Assembly: GCF_027213945.1 (NCBI RefSeq)
Contig: NZ_JAPWGW010000001.1
Coordinates: 434,001-498,000 of the forward strand
Direction of reading: 5' to 3'
Length of the DNA: 64,000 nt
Source of the DNA: Henriciella marina
Lineage (GTDB): Bacteria > Pseudomonadota > Alphaproteobacteria > Caulobacterales > Hyphomonadaceae
Positions 45,489 through 53,838 of the stretch are shown in pieces. The notes beneath the pieces were generated by a model, which had not been told where the DNA came from, made no database searches, and was given only the letters and a program-made list of their open reading frames with translations. Within the stretch, counting starts at the first letter, position 1, and each line of letters begins with the position of its first letter. Both the position numbers and the translations under genes were made by a program.

Positions 45489-46735
45489 GTCCGGTAAGCG
45501 CCGTTGATATCGACATAGCCGTGGGTGAGATCGCACGTCCACACCGTCCAGGACGCATCACCGGCGGCAACATCCACCTTGATGGAGATATGGTCGCCTG
45601 CGAAATGCCCGGTCGCCACGGCTTCGTCATAGCCCGGCGCCCGCATGCCACCATCGGCCACCAGATGGTCGCCAAACCAGATCTGCATCCTGTCTTTCTC
45701 GATCGGCTCAAGCGACTTGCCGACCGCCATGACGATGCGGCCCCAGTTTGCATCACCCGCCGCAAGCGCGGTCTTGATGAGAGGCGAATTTGCGATGTGC
45801 ATGCCAATCGTCTTGGCCGAGCTTTCCGAAACCGCGTTCTCAACGCAGATTTCGACGAATTTGGACGCGCCCTCGCCATCCTTGACCAGCTGGTGCGCAA
45901 GATCGCGGAAGACATCCATCAGCGCGCCGCGGAAGCCGGCCAGGCGCGGGTCGCTGGCGTCCTCGATCATCGGCGCACCGGACGCGCCGGTCGCAAACAG
46001 CATGCAGGTGTCCGACGTCGACGTATCACCATCCACGGTGACGGAGTTCAACGTCGGATCGACCGTCTCGCGCAACAGCTTGTCGAGCAGCGAAGGCGCA
46101 ATGGCGGCATCGGTAAAGACATAGCAGAGCATGGTGGCCATGTTCGGCATGATCATGCCGGAGCCTTTGAGAATCCCAGAGATCGCAACGGGTGTTCCGT
46201 CTATTTCGCAGGTCGTCCCGGCCCCTTTCGGGAAGGTGTCGGTCGTCATGAAGGCCCGCGCGCATGCCTCCCAGTCGGCAGGGCCAAGCTTGCTCTCAAG
46301 TTCTGGCAGCATTTCGCCAACGAAGTTCGGGTCAGCCAGTGGCTCTCCTATCACGCCGGTCGCGGCCAGGAAGCAGGCCTCTTTCGGCACGCCCAGCGTC
46401 TTCGTCATCGCGGCAAGCGTCGCTTCATTCTTGAGCTTGCCCGCCTTTCCCGTGAACGCGTTCGAGTTGCCAGCATTCGCGACGACCGCCCGGCCAACAC
46501 CGCCGCAAGCCTTAAGCGCCTCGCGGCACCATTCCACATCTGCCGACGCCGTCAGCGAGCGGGTAAACACGCCCGCCGCAGACGTGCCTTCCGGCATCAG
46601 GAACAGGAAGACATCATCGCGCTGGACGCCGCGCCGCGCATAGAAGCCGCGCGAGGCGGTCGCCGCCTGTACGCCTTTGACCTCTGGCAAGTCTGGAAAG
46701 CTGGCGGGTGCAAAAGGAGACGGGGTGAGTTTCAC
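45485..46735 (-). CDS. argJ: Bifunctional ornithine acetyltransferase / N-acetylglutamate synthase
   Basis: 416 residues. Self-cleaving enzyme: KGSGMIMPNMATML gives autoproteolysis between Ala200 and nucleophile Thr201. NAGNSNAFTG and TSTSDTCMLFATG are other conserved parts. Recycles the acetyl group in arginine synthesis. Start overlaps the upstream PPIase stop by four bases and its end overlaps mutT, so three genes are coupled. Confidence 0.96.
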   Translation of the reverse strand: MKLTPSPFAPASFPDLPEVKGVQAATASRGFYARRGVQRDDVFLFLMPEGTSAAGVFTRSLTASADVEWCREALKACGGVGRAVVANAGNSNAFTGKAGKLKNEATLAAMTKTLGVPKEACFLAATGVIGEPLADPNFVGEMLPELESKLGPADWEACARAFMTTDTFPKGAGTTCEIDGTPVAISGILKGSGMIMPNMATMLCYVFTDAAIAPSLLDKLLRETVDPTLNSVTVDGDTSTSDTCMLFATGASGAPMIEDASDPRLAGFRGALMDVFRDLAHQLVKDGEGASKFVEICVENAVSESSAKTIGMHIANSPLIKTALAAGDANWGRIVMAVGKSLEPIEKDRMQIWFGDHLVADGGMRAPGYDEAVATGHFAGDHISIKVDVAAGDASWTVWTCDLTHGYVDINGAYRT

Positions 46736-47742
46736 TCTACGGTCTCCATCTCTTCGTCTGTGCCCGCTTCAGCATCATCTCCGCTCATCTCGGCTGCAGT
46801 TCCATCCAGATCGGTATCGCTCTCACCCCCGAGGCCAGCTTCATCGGCCGCCGCGTCTCCCGCTTCTTCGGCGAGGTCACGCGCGATCATCCCGCCTTCG
46901 CGCTCCTCAATGTCTGCATTGGCGCGCAGCGTTTGCAGGATCTGGCTGATTTGCGTGAAGGTGAGATAGGTCACGATTTCAGGACGCATTTCTTCCCGCG
47001 TCTTGGGCGGGCGTGTGCGGCGCTGCTCGACCTTGAGGATGTGCCAGCCCTGTTCGGACTGGAAAGGCTCTGAGATTTCGCCCGCAGGCGTATCGGCGAT
47101 GACGGCCGGAAACGGGTCGACCATCTCATTGGGTGCAACCCAGCCGAACGAGCCACCATCAAGGCGCGTCCGGGTGTCTTCGGAAAATTCGAAGGCCAGT
47201 GCCGTGAAGTCTTCGCCTGCGCGGGCCTTTTCGAGCACCGTTTCGGCTTCTTCCTGGGTCGCAAGCAGGATGTGTCGGATGCGGACCTCATCATCTAGCT
47301 GCTGCAGGCGGACCTGTTCTTCATACATCCGGTCGATGGCGTCTTCATTCACCTGCGTGGCAACGAGGTCTTCCATGAGAAAGTTGCCGAGCAGGCGTTC
47401 GCGCGCGGTTTCGAGACGGCGCTGGGCGGCTGGCGTCCGGTCGAGGCCGCGGCGCACCGCTTCCTGTGCAAGGAGACGCTGGTCGATCAGCTGGTCGAGG
47501 ACGAGCTGGTAATCTTCATGCTCTGGCCCAAAGGAGTCGCCAGGCTCGATCCGGCCCTGGGCGACAGCTTCAAGTTCAACATCAGAGAGGTAGATCGGGT
47601 CGCCATTTACCCTCGCGGCAGCGGACGCATCAAAGCCAACGGGCCGGCGGATACCGTTTTCGGGATCACTCTCGCTGCACCCTGCCAGGAAAAGGCCGAG
47701 GGTGAGTGTGAGAGCTGGAATTGAGAACCAGTGCCTATGCAT
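46732..47742 (-). CDS. PpiC-type peptidyl-prolyl isomerase lipoprotein (SurA/PrsA-like)
   Basis: 336 residues. Lipoprotein signal ending LAGC (Cys near 22), SurA-like N-terminal helices (about 40-150), parvulin domain with VRIRHILLATQEEAETVLEKARAGEDF and FGWVAPNEMVDPF and EQGWHILKVEQ, and an acidic C-terminal tail. Probably folds outer-membrane or periplasmic proteins. AAGGA precedes the ATG at 47742. Divergent from secA, which brings export and folding functions together. Confidence 0.9.
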   Translation of the reverse strand: MHRHWFSIPALTLTLGLFLAGCSESDPENGIRRPVGFDASAAARVNGDPIYLSDVELEAVAQGRIEPGDSFGPEHEDYQLVLDQLIDQRLLAQEAVRRGLDRTPAAQRRLETARERLLGNFLMEDLVATQVNEDAIDRMYEEQVRLQQLDDEVRIRHILLATQEEAETVLEKARAGEDFTALAFEFSEDTRTRLDGGSFGWVAPNEMVDPFPAVIADTPAGEISEPFQSEQGWHILKVEQRRTRPPKTREEMRPEIVTYLTFTQISQILQTLRANADIEEREGGMIARDLAEEAGDAAADEAGLGGESDTDLDGTAAEMSGDDAEAGTDEEMETVE

Positions 47743-47778
47743 GCCTAAGTCCTTGTGTTCGTGGTACAGCCGTTCGCA

Positions 47779-47807
47779 TTGACACTATTTCGCGGCGTTC
47801 TTAAGTC
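47779..47807 (+). promoter_or_regulatory. Candidate secA promoter
   Basis: Perfect TTGACA (47779-47784), 17-base spacer, then TAAGTC (47802-47807), giving a leader of roughly 120 bases before secA. Confidence 0.5.
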
Positions 47808-47843
47808 TCCCGCGGGGACTGGTCGAGAGGTTTAGTCACCCGC

Positions 47844-47893
47844 GGCACGCCCCTTCTGCGTGCCCCTCCTGCACATGGTTTCTCGTCAGGAGG
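47844..47893 (+). other. Structured secA leader with hairpin and unused Shine-Dalgarno
   Basis: GGCACGC and GCGTGCC pair (47844-47850 with 47858-47864) in the leader. A perfect AGGAGG at 47888-47893 has no ATG, GTG or TTG at normal distance; the secA ATG is 40 bases further on and lacks a good site itself. An upstream ATG at 47875 opens a frame that overlaps secA out of frame. Confidence 0.4.
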
Positions 47894-47932
47894 CATCCTT
47901 CAAGTCAACAGCGCAGATTGGTGCTTGTTTCC

Positions 47933-50731
47933 ATGCTCTCCCTTGCCCGCAAAATGTTCGGTTCCGCCAACGACAGAAAGATCAAGCCGATGCGCAAAAG
48001 CGTCGAGCGGATCAATGCTCTGGAGCCGCAAATGCAGGCGCTCTCAGACGAGGAACTGAAAGCCAAGACTGCAGAATTCCGGGAGCGCCTCGAAAAGGGC
48101 GAAACGCTGGACGGGCTTCTGGAAGAGGCTTTTGCTGTCGTCCGGGAAGGCTCCGTTCGCGCACTTGGCATGCGCCACTTCGATGTTCAGCTGATCGGCG
48201 GCATGGTGCTACACAGGGGCGCCATCGCAGAGATGCGTACCGGTGAGGGCAAGACGCTGGTGGCAACGCTGGCCGTCTATCTCAACGCGCTCGCTGGCAA
48301 GGGCGTGCACGTCATCACCGTCAACGACTATCTCGCCAGCCGCGACGCCGAATGGATGGGCAAGCTCTATGGCTTCCTCGGCATGACGACGGGCACCATC
48401 GTTCACGGCCTCAACGATGGTGAGCGCAAGGCGGCTTATGCCTGCGACATCACCTATGGCACGAACAATGAGTTCGGCTTCGACTATCTGCGCGACAATA
48501 TGAAATACTCGCTCGACCAGATGGCGCAGCGCGGTCACGCCTATGCCATCGTCGACGAGGTCGACTCCATCCTGATCGATGAAGCGCGCACCCCGCTGAT
48601 TATTTCCGGTCCCACCGATGACCGCTCAGAGCTTTACCGCACCATCAACGACCTCATCCCGCAGCTGAACGACGAGACCGATATCGAGCTCGACGAGAAG
48701 CAGCGTTCTGTCATCTTCACCGAAGAAGGCATGGAGAAGATGGAGCGGATGCTGGATGAAGCCGGCATGCTGGACGGCAATCTCTGGGACCCGCAGAACG
48801 TCTCCATCGTCCACCATTCGAACCAGGCCCTGCGCGCCCACAAGCTGTTTCACCGGGACAAGCAATATCTGATGAAGGACGGCCAGGTCATGCTGGTCGA
48901 CGAATTCACCGGCCGCATGATGGAAGGCCGCCGCCTCTCTGAGGGCCTGCACCAGGCCATCGAGGCCAAGGAAGGCGTCGACATCAAGCCAGAGAACCAG
49001 ACGCTGGCGTCCATCACCTTCCAGAACTATTTCCGTCTCTACAACAAGCTCGCGGGTATGACCGGTACCGCCATCACCGAAGCGGCCGAGTTTGCAGACA
49101 TCTACAAGCTGGAAGTCTTCCAGCTGCCAACCAACAAGCCGATCCAGCGTATCGATGACGATGACGTCGTCTACAGGGTCGCCTCCGCCAAGTATCAGGA
49201 GATCGTCAAGGAAGTGCGCGACGCGCGCGCCAAAGGCCAGCCGGTCCTTCTGGGCACCGCTTCGATCGAGAAGTCCGAGATTATCTCGACCCTGCTCACG
49301 CAGGCCAAGATCCCGCACAAGGTGCTGAACGCACGCCACCACGAGAAAGAAGCCGAGATCATCGCCGATGCCGGCCTTCCCGGCGCCGTGACGGTCGCCA
49401 CCAACATGGCCGGTCGCGGTACCGACATTCAGCTCGGCGGCAACCTCGAAATGCGCCTCTGGAAGGCCGTTGACGCCTTCAAGGAAAAGCACGGCCGTGA
49501 GCCTTCCCGCGAGGAAGAGGAAGCCATGGAAGCCGAGATCAAGACCGAGATCCAGGCTGGCAAGAAAGAGGCGCTCGATGCGGGCGGCCTCTTCGTTCTC
49601 GGTACAGAGCGCCACGAAAGCCGCCGGATCGATAACCAGCTGCGCGGCCGGACAGGCCGTCAGGGTGACCCCGGTAAATCCAAATTCTTCATCTCGGTCG
49701 AAGACGACCTCATGCGTGTCTTCGCCGCTGAACGCCTGAACTCGATCATGAAGAGCCTTGGCATCAAGGAAGATGAAGGCATCACCCACCCCTGGATGAA
49801 CAAGGCGATCGAAACCTCGCAGAAGAAGATCGAGGAACGCAATTTCGAGATCCGCAAGAACGTCCTCAAATACGACGACGTCATCAATGATCAGCGCAAG
49901 GCAATCTTCGAGCAGCGCCGCGAGTTCATGAACGCCGGACAGGTCACAGAAGAAGTGACCGACATGCGCCACGACATCATCGACGAATGGGTCGAAGAGG
50001 CCATGCCGGAGAAAGCGTTCGCCGAACAGTGGGACGTCGAAGGCCTCACCGAAACGCTGAAGAATGAGCTTGGTCTCGACCTGCCGATTGCTGAATGGGC
50101 GTCCGAAGAAGGCGTTGCCAATGCCGAGATCGCCGAGCGTGTGCGCAAGGCGTCGGACGAAACGTTCGAGCAGAAGGTAAAACTCGCTGGCGCAGACCAG
50201 ATCCGCAATGTCGAGAAACAGGTCCTGCTTCAGGTCCTCGACAGCAAGTGGCGCAACCACCTCCAGCAGATCGACCAGCTTCGCTCAGTCATTCACCTGC
50301 GCTCCTACGGCCAGCGTGACCCGCTGAATGAATTCAAGGAAGAAGCCTTCAAGCTCTTCAACGAACTGCTCAGCACGCTGCGCCATGAAGTAACGCGCAT
50401 CCTGATGAATATCCGCATCACGCCGCCATCGGACGAGGCACAACGTGCTGCCGCCCGTGCCCGCGACGAGGAAGCCCTCGCAGCCGCACGCGCCTCTGTC
50501 TTGTCGCGCGAAAGCCTGCGTGAAACGCACCTCAACCCCGACACGGGCGACAATGAGATGACGCCAGACGTCATCGAAGGCCCGAACGATCCGCATGATG
50601 GCCCGCCACTTCATCAGGCAGAGGATGACTGGTCACAGACTCCGCGCAATGCGGCCTGCCCATGCGGCTCCGGCAAGAAGTACAAGCATTGTCACGGCTC
50701 GCTTAGCCCGGCAGGCACACAGCGCGCTTAA
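47933..50731 (+). CDS. secA: Preprotein translocase ATPase SecA
   Basis: 932 residues. Motor of the Sec translocon at the inner membrane. Nucleotide-binding domain with GEGKT at 104-108 and [15 protein letters not shown], preprotein cross-linking domain, second NBD with [17 protein letters not shown] and the family [18 protein letters not shown], then helical scaffold and a C-terminal zinc-binding SEC-C motif [17 protein letters not shown] at 47933 is taken as start over the TTG at 47918. Followed by a strong bidirectional terminator. Confidence 0.97.
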   Translation: MLSLARKMFGSANDRKIKPMRKSVERINALEPQMQALSDEELKAKTAEFRERLEKGETLDGLLEEAFAVVREGSVRALGMRHFDVQLIGGMVLHRGAIAEMRTGEGKTLVATLAVYLNALAGKGVHVITVNDYLASRDAEWMGKLYGFLGMTTGTIVHGLNDGERKAAYACDITYGTNNEFGFDYLRDNMKYSLDQMAQRGHAYAIVDEVDSILIDEARTPLIISGPTDDRSELYRTINDLIPQLNDETDIELDEKQRSVIFTEEGMEKMERMLDEAGMLDGNLWDPQNVSIVHHSNQALRAHKLFHRDKQYLMKDGQVMLVDEFTGRMMEGRRLSEGLHQAIEAKEGVDIKPENQTLASITFQNYFRLYNKLAGMTGTAITEAAEFADIYKLEVFQLPTNKPIQRIDDDDVVYRVASAKYQEIVKEVRDARAKGQPVLLGTASIEKSEIISTLLTQAKIPHKVLNARHHEKEAEIIADAGLPGAVTVATNMAGRGTDIQLGGNLEMRLWKAVDAFKEKHGREPSREEEEAMEAEIKTEIQAGKKEALDAGGLFVLGTERHESRRIDNQLRGRTGRQGDPGKSKFFISVEDDLMRVFAAERLNSIMKSLGIKEDEGITHPWMNKAIETSQKKIEERNFEIRKNVLKYDDVINDQRKAIFEQRREFMNAGQVTEEVTDMRHDIIDEWVEEAMPEKAFAEQWDVEGLTETLKNELGLDLPIAEWASEEGVANAEIAERVRKASDETFEQKVKLAGADQIRNVEKQVLLQVLDSKWRNHLQQIDQLRSVIHLRSYGQRDPLNEFKEEAFKLFNELLSTLRHEVTRILMNIRITPPSDEAQRAAARARDEEALAAARASVLSRESLRETHLNPDTGDNEMTPDVIEGPNDPHDGPPLHQAEDDWSQTPRNAACPCGSGKKYKHCHGSLSPAGTQRA

Positions 50732-50768
50732 GACGCGCTTCTGCTTCACACTGCAAACGAACAATGAA

Positions 50769-50796
50769 AAAGGCCGCTCCGAATGGAGCGGCCTTT
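50769..50796. terminator. Bidirectional terminator between secA and the mechanosensitive channel gene
   Basis: AAAGGCCGCTCC and GGAGCGGCCTTT form a perfect 12-base stem with a GAAT loop, between two converging genes. Confidence 0.85.
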
Positions 50797-50824
50797 GTCT
50801 ATTGGATAAGGTCAGCTTGCGCCT

Positions 50825-52030
50825 TTACGGCGTGCCGTCCTTGCGGCTCCACTTCTCAAGCTGCTTGGCGAACCATTCGCGGCCGCCCCAGCCAAAGCCG
50901 ATACCGCACGCAATGGCGAGGCCGATGGCAGCGCCCATGACGAGCATTTCGGCAACGTTCAGCACAAACTCGCCGCCCGTCGGATCCAGCTCCATGCGGG
51001 AAATACCGAGGATGGTGGCAAGGATGATAATCGCCCACTTCATGACCTTCGCAACGGTGTCGCTCGCGCCATCACCGGAAGACGCCATGGCACCGCTCAC
51101 GATGCGGGCAATAACGACGCCGGCAAAGATAATGATCGCGCCAAAGACGATGGAGGCGGCAAGGTCGAGCACCGTGTAGGTCGCATTGGTCAGCACTTCG
51201 AACTCAAGCGCACGCATGGCCTGCACCAGACCAAGCAGCACGATGAAGAACAGCGCACCCTTTGCGATCACATTGGACGCCGTCATGCCAGAGTCGGCAC
51301 CCTTGAGGATACCAAGCTCAGCCACAGCGGAATCGACACCGAAATTCGGCAGCGTGCGCAGGATGAGATTGTGAACGAAGCGGCCGATGATAACGAAAAC
51401 CGTAAGCAGAATCGCGGCGATGAGGATGTTCGGGATTGCGCCGATGATCTCGTTCAGCATCGCCGTTGCGGGAACAGAAATCGCGTCGATCGCAAGTACA
51501 TCGAATGCGGCGATCGCGCCAAGAATACCGACAATTGCGGCAAGAACGGTCGCCGTCACGCCCGAAATATTGACTGGGCCGTCAGCAAGCCCGAGGCGCT
51601 CTGGCACCGGGTCCGCAAAGACGAAAACCGCCTTCACTGTCTTCTGCACGACGTTTGCAACAATGACGAAGACGATGAAGATCAGGATCGCGCCAAAGAT
51701 GTTCGGCAGATAGTTGAGCACGTCGCTCAGCATGCCGTTCAGCGGTTGGACGATCTGCGTCAGCTCCAGCCGGGTCAGCGCCTGGATGACGCCGATCAGC
51801 ATGATGATCCAGAAGGCGGCTATACCGAGACTATCGCCAAGCGACTTGGTCGCCTTGCCGTCCGGGTCAGCCTGTCCCTTGCCAAACCCGGTCTTGTTGA
51901 CCGCTGTCGAGATTGCCCATTTGAAAAGAAAGCCAATGATATAAGCCCCAATCAGGATCAGCAGGGCAAAGAGCACTTTCGGCCCATAGTCCTGTACCTG
52001 TGTGACTGTGTTATTCCAGAATTCTTCCAT
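50825..52030 (-). CDS. Mechanosensitive ion channel family protein (conserved TM-helix repeats, CmpX-like)
   Basis: 401 residues with repeated membrane helix units such as VLFALLILIGAYIIGFLFKW, ILIFIVFVIVANVVQKT and ILLTVFVIIGRFVHNLI, matching the conserved-TM-helix (PF05552) MscS-type group; ends in a charged cytoplasmic segment WGGREWFAKQLEKWSRKDGTP. In other bacteria, CmpX-like proteins influence c-di-GMP and envelope stress. Function here is inferred. Confidence 0.8.
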   Translation of the reverse strand: MEEFWNNTVTQVQDYGPKVLFALLILIGAYIIGFLFKWAISTAVNKTGFGKGQADPDGKATKSLGDSLGIAAFWIIMLIGVIQALTRLELTQIVQPLNGMLSDVLNYLPNIFGAILIFIVFVIVANVVQKTVKAVFVFADPVPERLGLADGPVNISGVTATVLAAIVGILGAIAAFDVLAIDAISVPATAMLNEIIGAIPNILIAAILLTVFVIIGRFVHNLILRTLPNFGVDSAVAELGILKGADSGMTASNVIAKGALFFIVLLGLVQAMRALEFEVLTNATYTVLDLAASIVFGAIIIFAGVVIARIVSGAMASSGDGASDTVAKVMKWAIIILATILGISRMELDPTGGEFVLNVAEMLVMGAAIGLAIACGIGFGWGGREWFAKQLEKWSRKDGTP

Positions 52031-52088
52031 GTTCAGCCCTTTCGCTTACTGCGCGCACCAGCCCCATTGAGAGCTGCGCCTTAGGTCT

Positions 52089-53000
52089 TCAACTATGGGT
52101 ACGGGCTTGGGTTCCAAAATCAGCGTCAGGATTTTCGCCGAGTGTATGGGAGACGTGGCGCTTCAGGGCCTCAGTGACCTGAGTCGCGTCGCCCATCAGC
52201 GAATAGGTCGGGATCGTCTTGCCAAGCGTTAGCTCGAAACGGGCTTGTTTCTTGTTCAGGAGTTCTTGGAAGAGCGTAATGTCCCGCAACTCCCCATTGA
52301 TCTGACTGAGGCGGTAGAAAAGGCGCGAATTTTCAGCGCGCACATTCATCGGCACAATCGGAGCGCCCTGTTTGCGGGCAAGGCTCACCACAGTCGGGAA
52401 CCAGGCCTGTTCCGTCAGCACGCCGTCGATCTTTTTTGCGAGCTTGCCAGAGGGGAAGATCACGACGCATTTCTCTGCTTCGAAGGCCTCCGAGGCGCGC
52501 TTTAGCGTCTCGCGCGTTTTTGCTGGACTACGTTTATCGGCAACCCATTCGATCGGGATGATCGCATCCTGAAAGCGCGGATTGACCCGGATGGCGTCCG
52601 CATTGGCAAAGAACACGACATCCTTGCGTCTCTGGATCAGCGCATCCCAGACGGCCACCCCATCCGCAAGACCGGTTGGGTGGTTCGCCGCGACGACGCA
52701 CCGCCCACGTTCTGGCAAACGATCAAGATGATTGATGTCCAGCTGAACGTCGAGCTCCCGCGCAAGGTAATCGAACGATTCGCGCCCGTTCAGGCTCATC
52801 AGCGTATCGGCCATTTCCCGGGCGCGCGCATAGCCAAGCAGTCTGTAGAGGACGCGCCGCGTTAATGGCCACGACCAGTGCGATACAAAACTGGGGCAGC
52901 GTTCCGCGATCAGCGTGTCGACGATGTGCTGATCACTTTCCTCAATATCGCGGAGAAAAGCTGAACTATTTTCTGCTTCGTTTACAGTGCCATCAGGCAT
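52089..53000 (-). CDS. Lysophospholipid acyltransferase family protein (PlsC-like)
   Basis: 303 residues. Acyltransferase block I NHPTGLADG (an NHxxxxD variant), block III-like FPSGKLAKK, and IVPMNVRAENSRLFY. Moves an acyl group to a glycerol lipid or lipid A-type acceptor. GAGGAAG precedes the ATG. Lacks a clear membrane helix. Substrate uncertain. Confidence 0.82.
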   Translation of the reverse strand: MPDGTVNEAENSSAFLRDIEESDQHIVDTLIAERCPSFVSHWSWPLTRRVLYRLLGYARAREMADTLMSLNGRESFDYLARELDVQLDINHLDRLPERGRCVVAANHPTGLADGVAVWDALIQRRKDVVFFANADAIRVNPRFQDAIIPIEWVADKRSPAKTRETLKRASEAFEAEKCVVIFPSGKLAKKIDGVLTEQAWFPTVVSLARKQGAPIVPMNVRAENSRLFYRLSQINGELRDITLFQELLNKKQARFELTLGKTIPTYSLMGDATQVTEALKRHVSHTLGENPDADFGTQARTHS

Positions 53001-53232
53001 TTTAGCTTCCTCACCATCGCACCGATCAGGCTACTTACCCGGCCAGCATTGAGCCTATCACGGAATATCGTCCGTATGCGATCTCCTCTTGCGGTAACCA
53101 GATCAGTGGAGCCGTAAACACTTCAGCAAGTTTCGCTTTACCAAGCTGAAAGGCATGAGTGTCAGAGTGCCTTCATTGAGGGAGAACGCAGCGTTCGGTT
53201 TGGAAGGCGTTCGGCACACAGGGTAGAGCTTT

Positions 53233-53676
53233 ATGAAAGTATTGTGGATCGAGGATCACGAGCCAGTGCGCGACATCCTGGCTGTGGCTGCTGACAAGGC
53301 AGCCCGCGCCCGCGTCCAGGTGGATCTCGTTCTCGCCCACACCCTCATGGAAGCAGAACGCCGCCTTCGCCTAGAGCGTTTTGACCTCGTGATCACCGAA
53401 CTGACCCTGCCCGACAGCTATGATGGCGACATGACGATTGCGCGGCTTGCCAATATGGGGCCTCACCGCATCGCCGTTGCCTCGGCCAATCCTGACCGTG
53501 ACACCATCGTCGAGACTGCGCTCCGCTGTGGCTGCAACATCGCGCAGGCGCCTATCTTCAAGGCCAGCCTTCCATACAACCGTTTCATACAGCGCCCCGA
53601 AGCGATGCTCGACTTCTTCTTTGATCAGATGCCGGCGCCGGACGGCAAAAGCGCAGGCCGAATCGTCGCCGCTTAA
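53233..53676 (+). CDS. Degenerate receiver-domain protein with Glu in place of the phospho-acceptor Asp
   Basis: 147 residues, one receiver domain. Acidic pair Glu7/Asp8 is present (LWIEDHEP), but the phospho-acceptor position has Glu56 in DLVITELTLPDS, where the canonical sequence reads D-L. The conserved Lys is present (IFKASL). No output domain. A Glu there often mimics the phosphorylated state, so the protein may be constitutively on or act by binding. Lies about 160 bases upstream of the GGDEF-EAL gene. Confidence 0.78.
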   Translation: MKVLWIEDHEPVRDILAVAADKAARARVQVDLVLAHTLMEAERRLRLERFDLVITELTLPDSYDGDMTIARLANMGPHRIAVASANPDRDTIVETALRCGCNIAQAPIFKASLPYNRFIQRPEAMLDFFFDQMPAPDGKSAGRIVAA

Positions 53677-53838
53677 GACCTTCGAACACATTCAGCTTCC
53701 GGATTTCATACGACAGCGCGGGTGCGCCGGTATGCTTAACCATAGATTTCCTGATTTCGGTAAGATTGTGCGCGCATTTTGGCGACCCTCAAAGACTTGA
53801 TGTCTATACGTCGGCCGGGTGAGAGGAAGAGGGATCAC

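Noticed and set aside
47860-48246. Out-of-frame 128-codon frame across the secA start
   Set aside because: Basic, Arg/Gln-rich and lacking a family; kept only as a leader curiosity, not as a gene.
48626-50260. 544-codon leftward frame inside secA
   Set aside because: Mirror of a highly biased GC-rich coding gene; SecA identity on the other strand is unambiguous.
53736-53750. Possible CtrA box TTAA-N7-TTTC before the GGDEF-EAL gene
   Set aside because: The second half-site matches only two of four bases, so it falls below a usable threshold.
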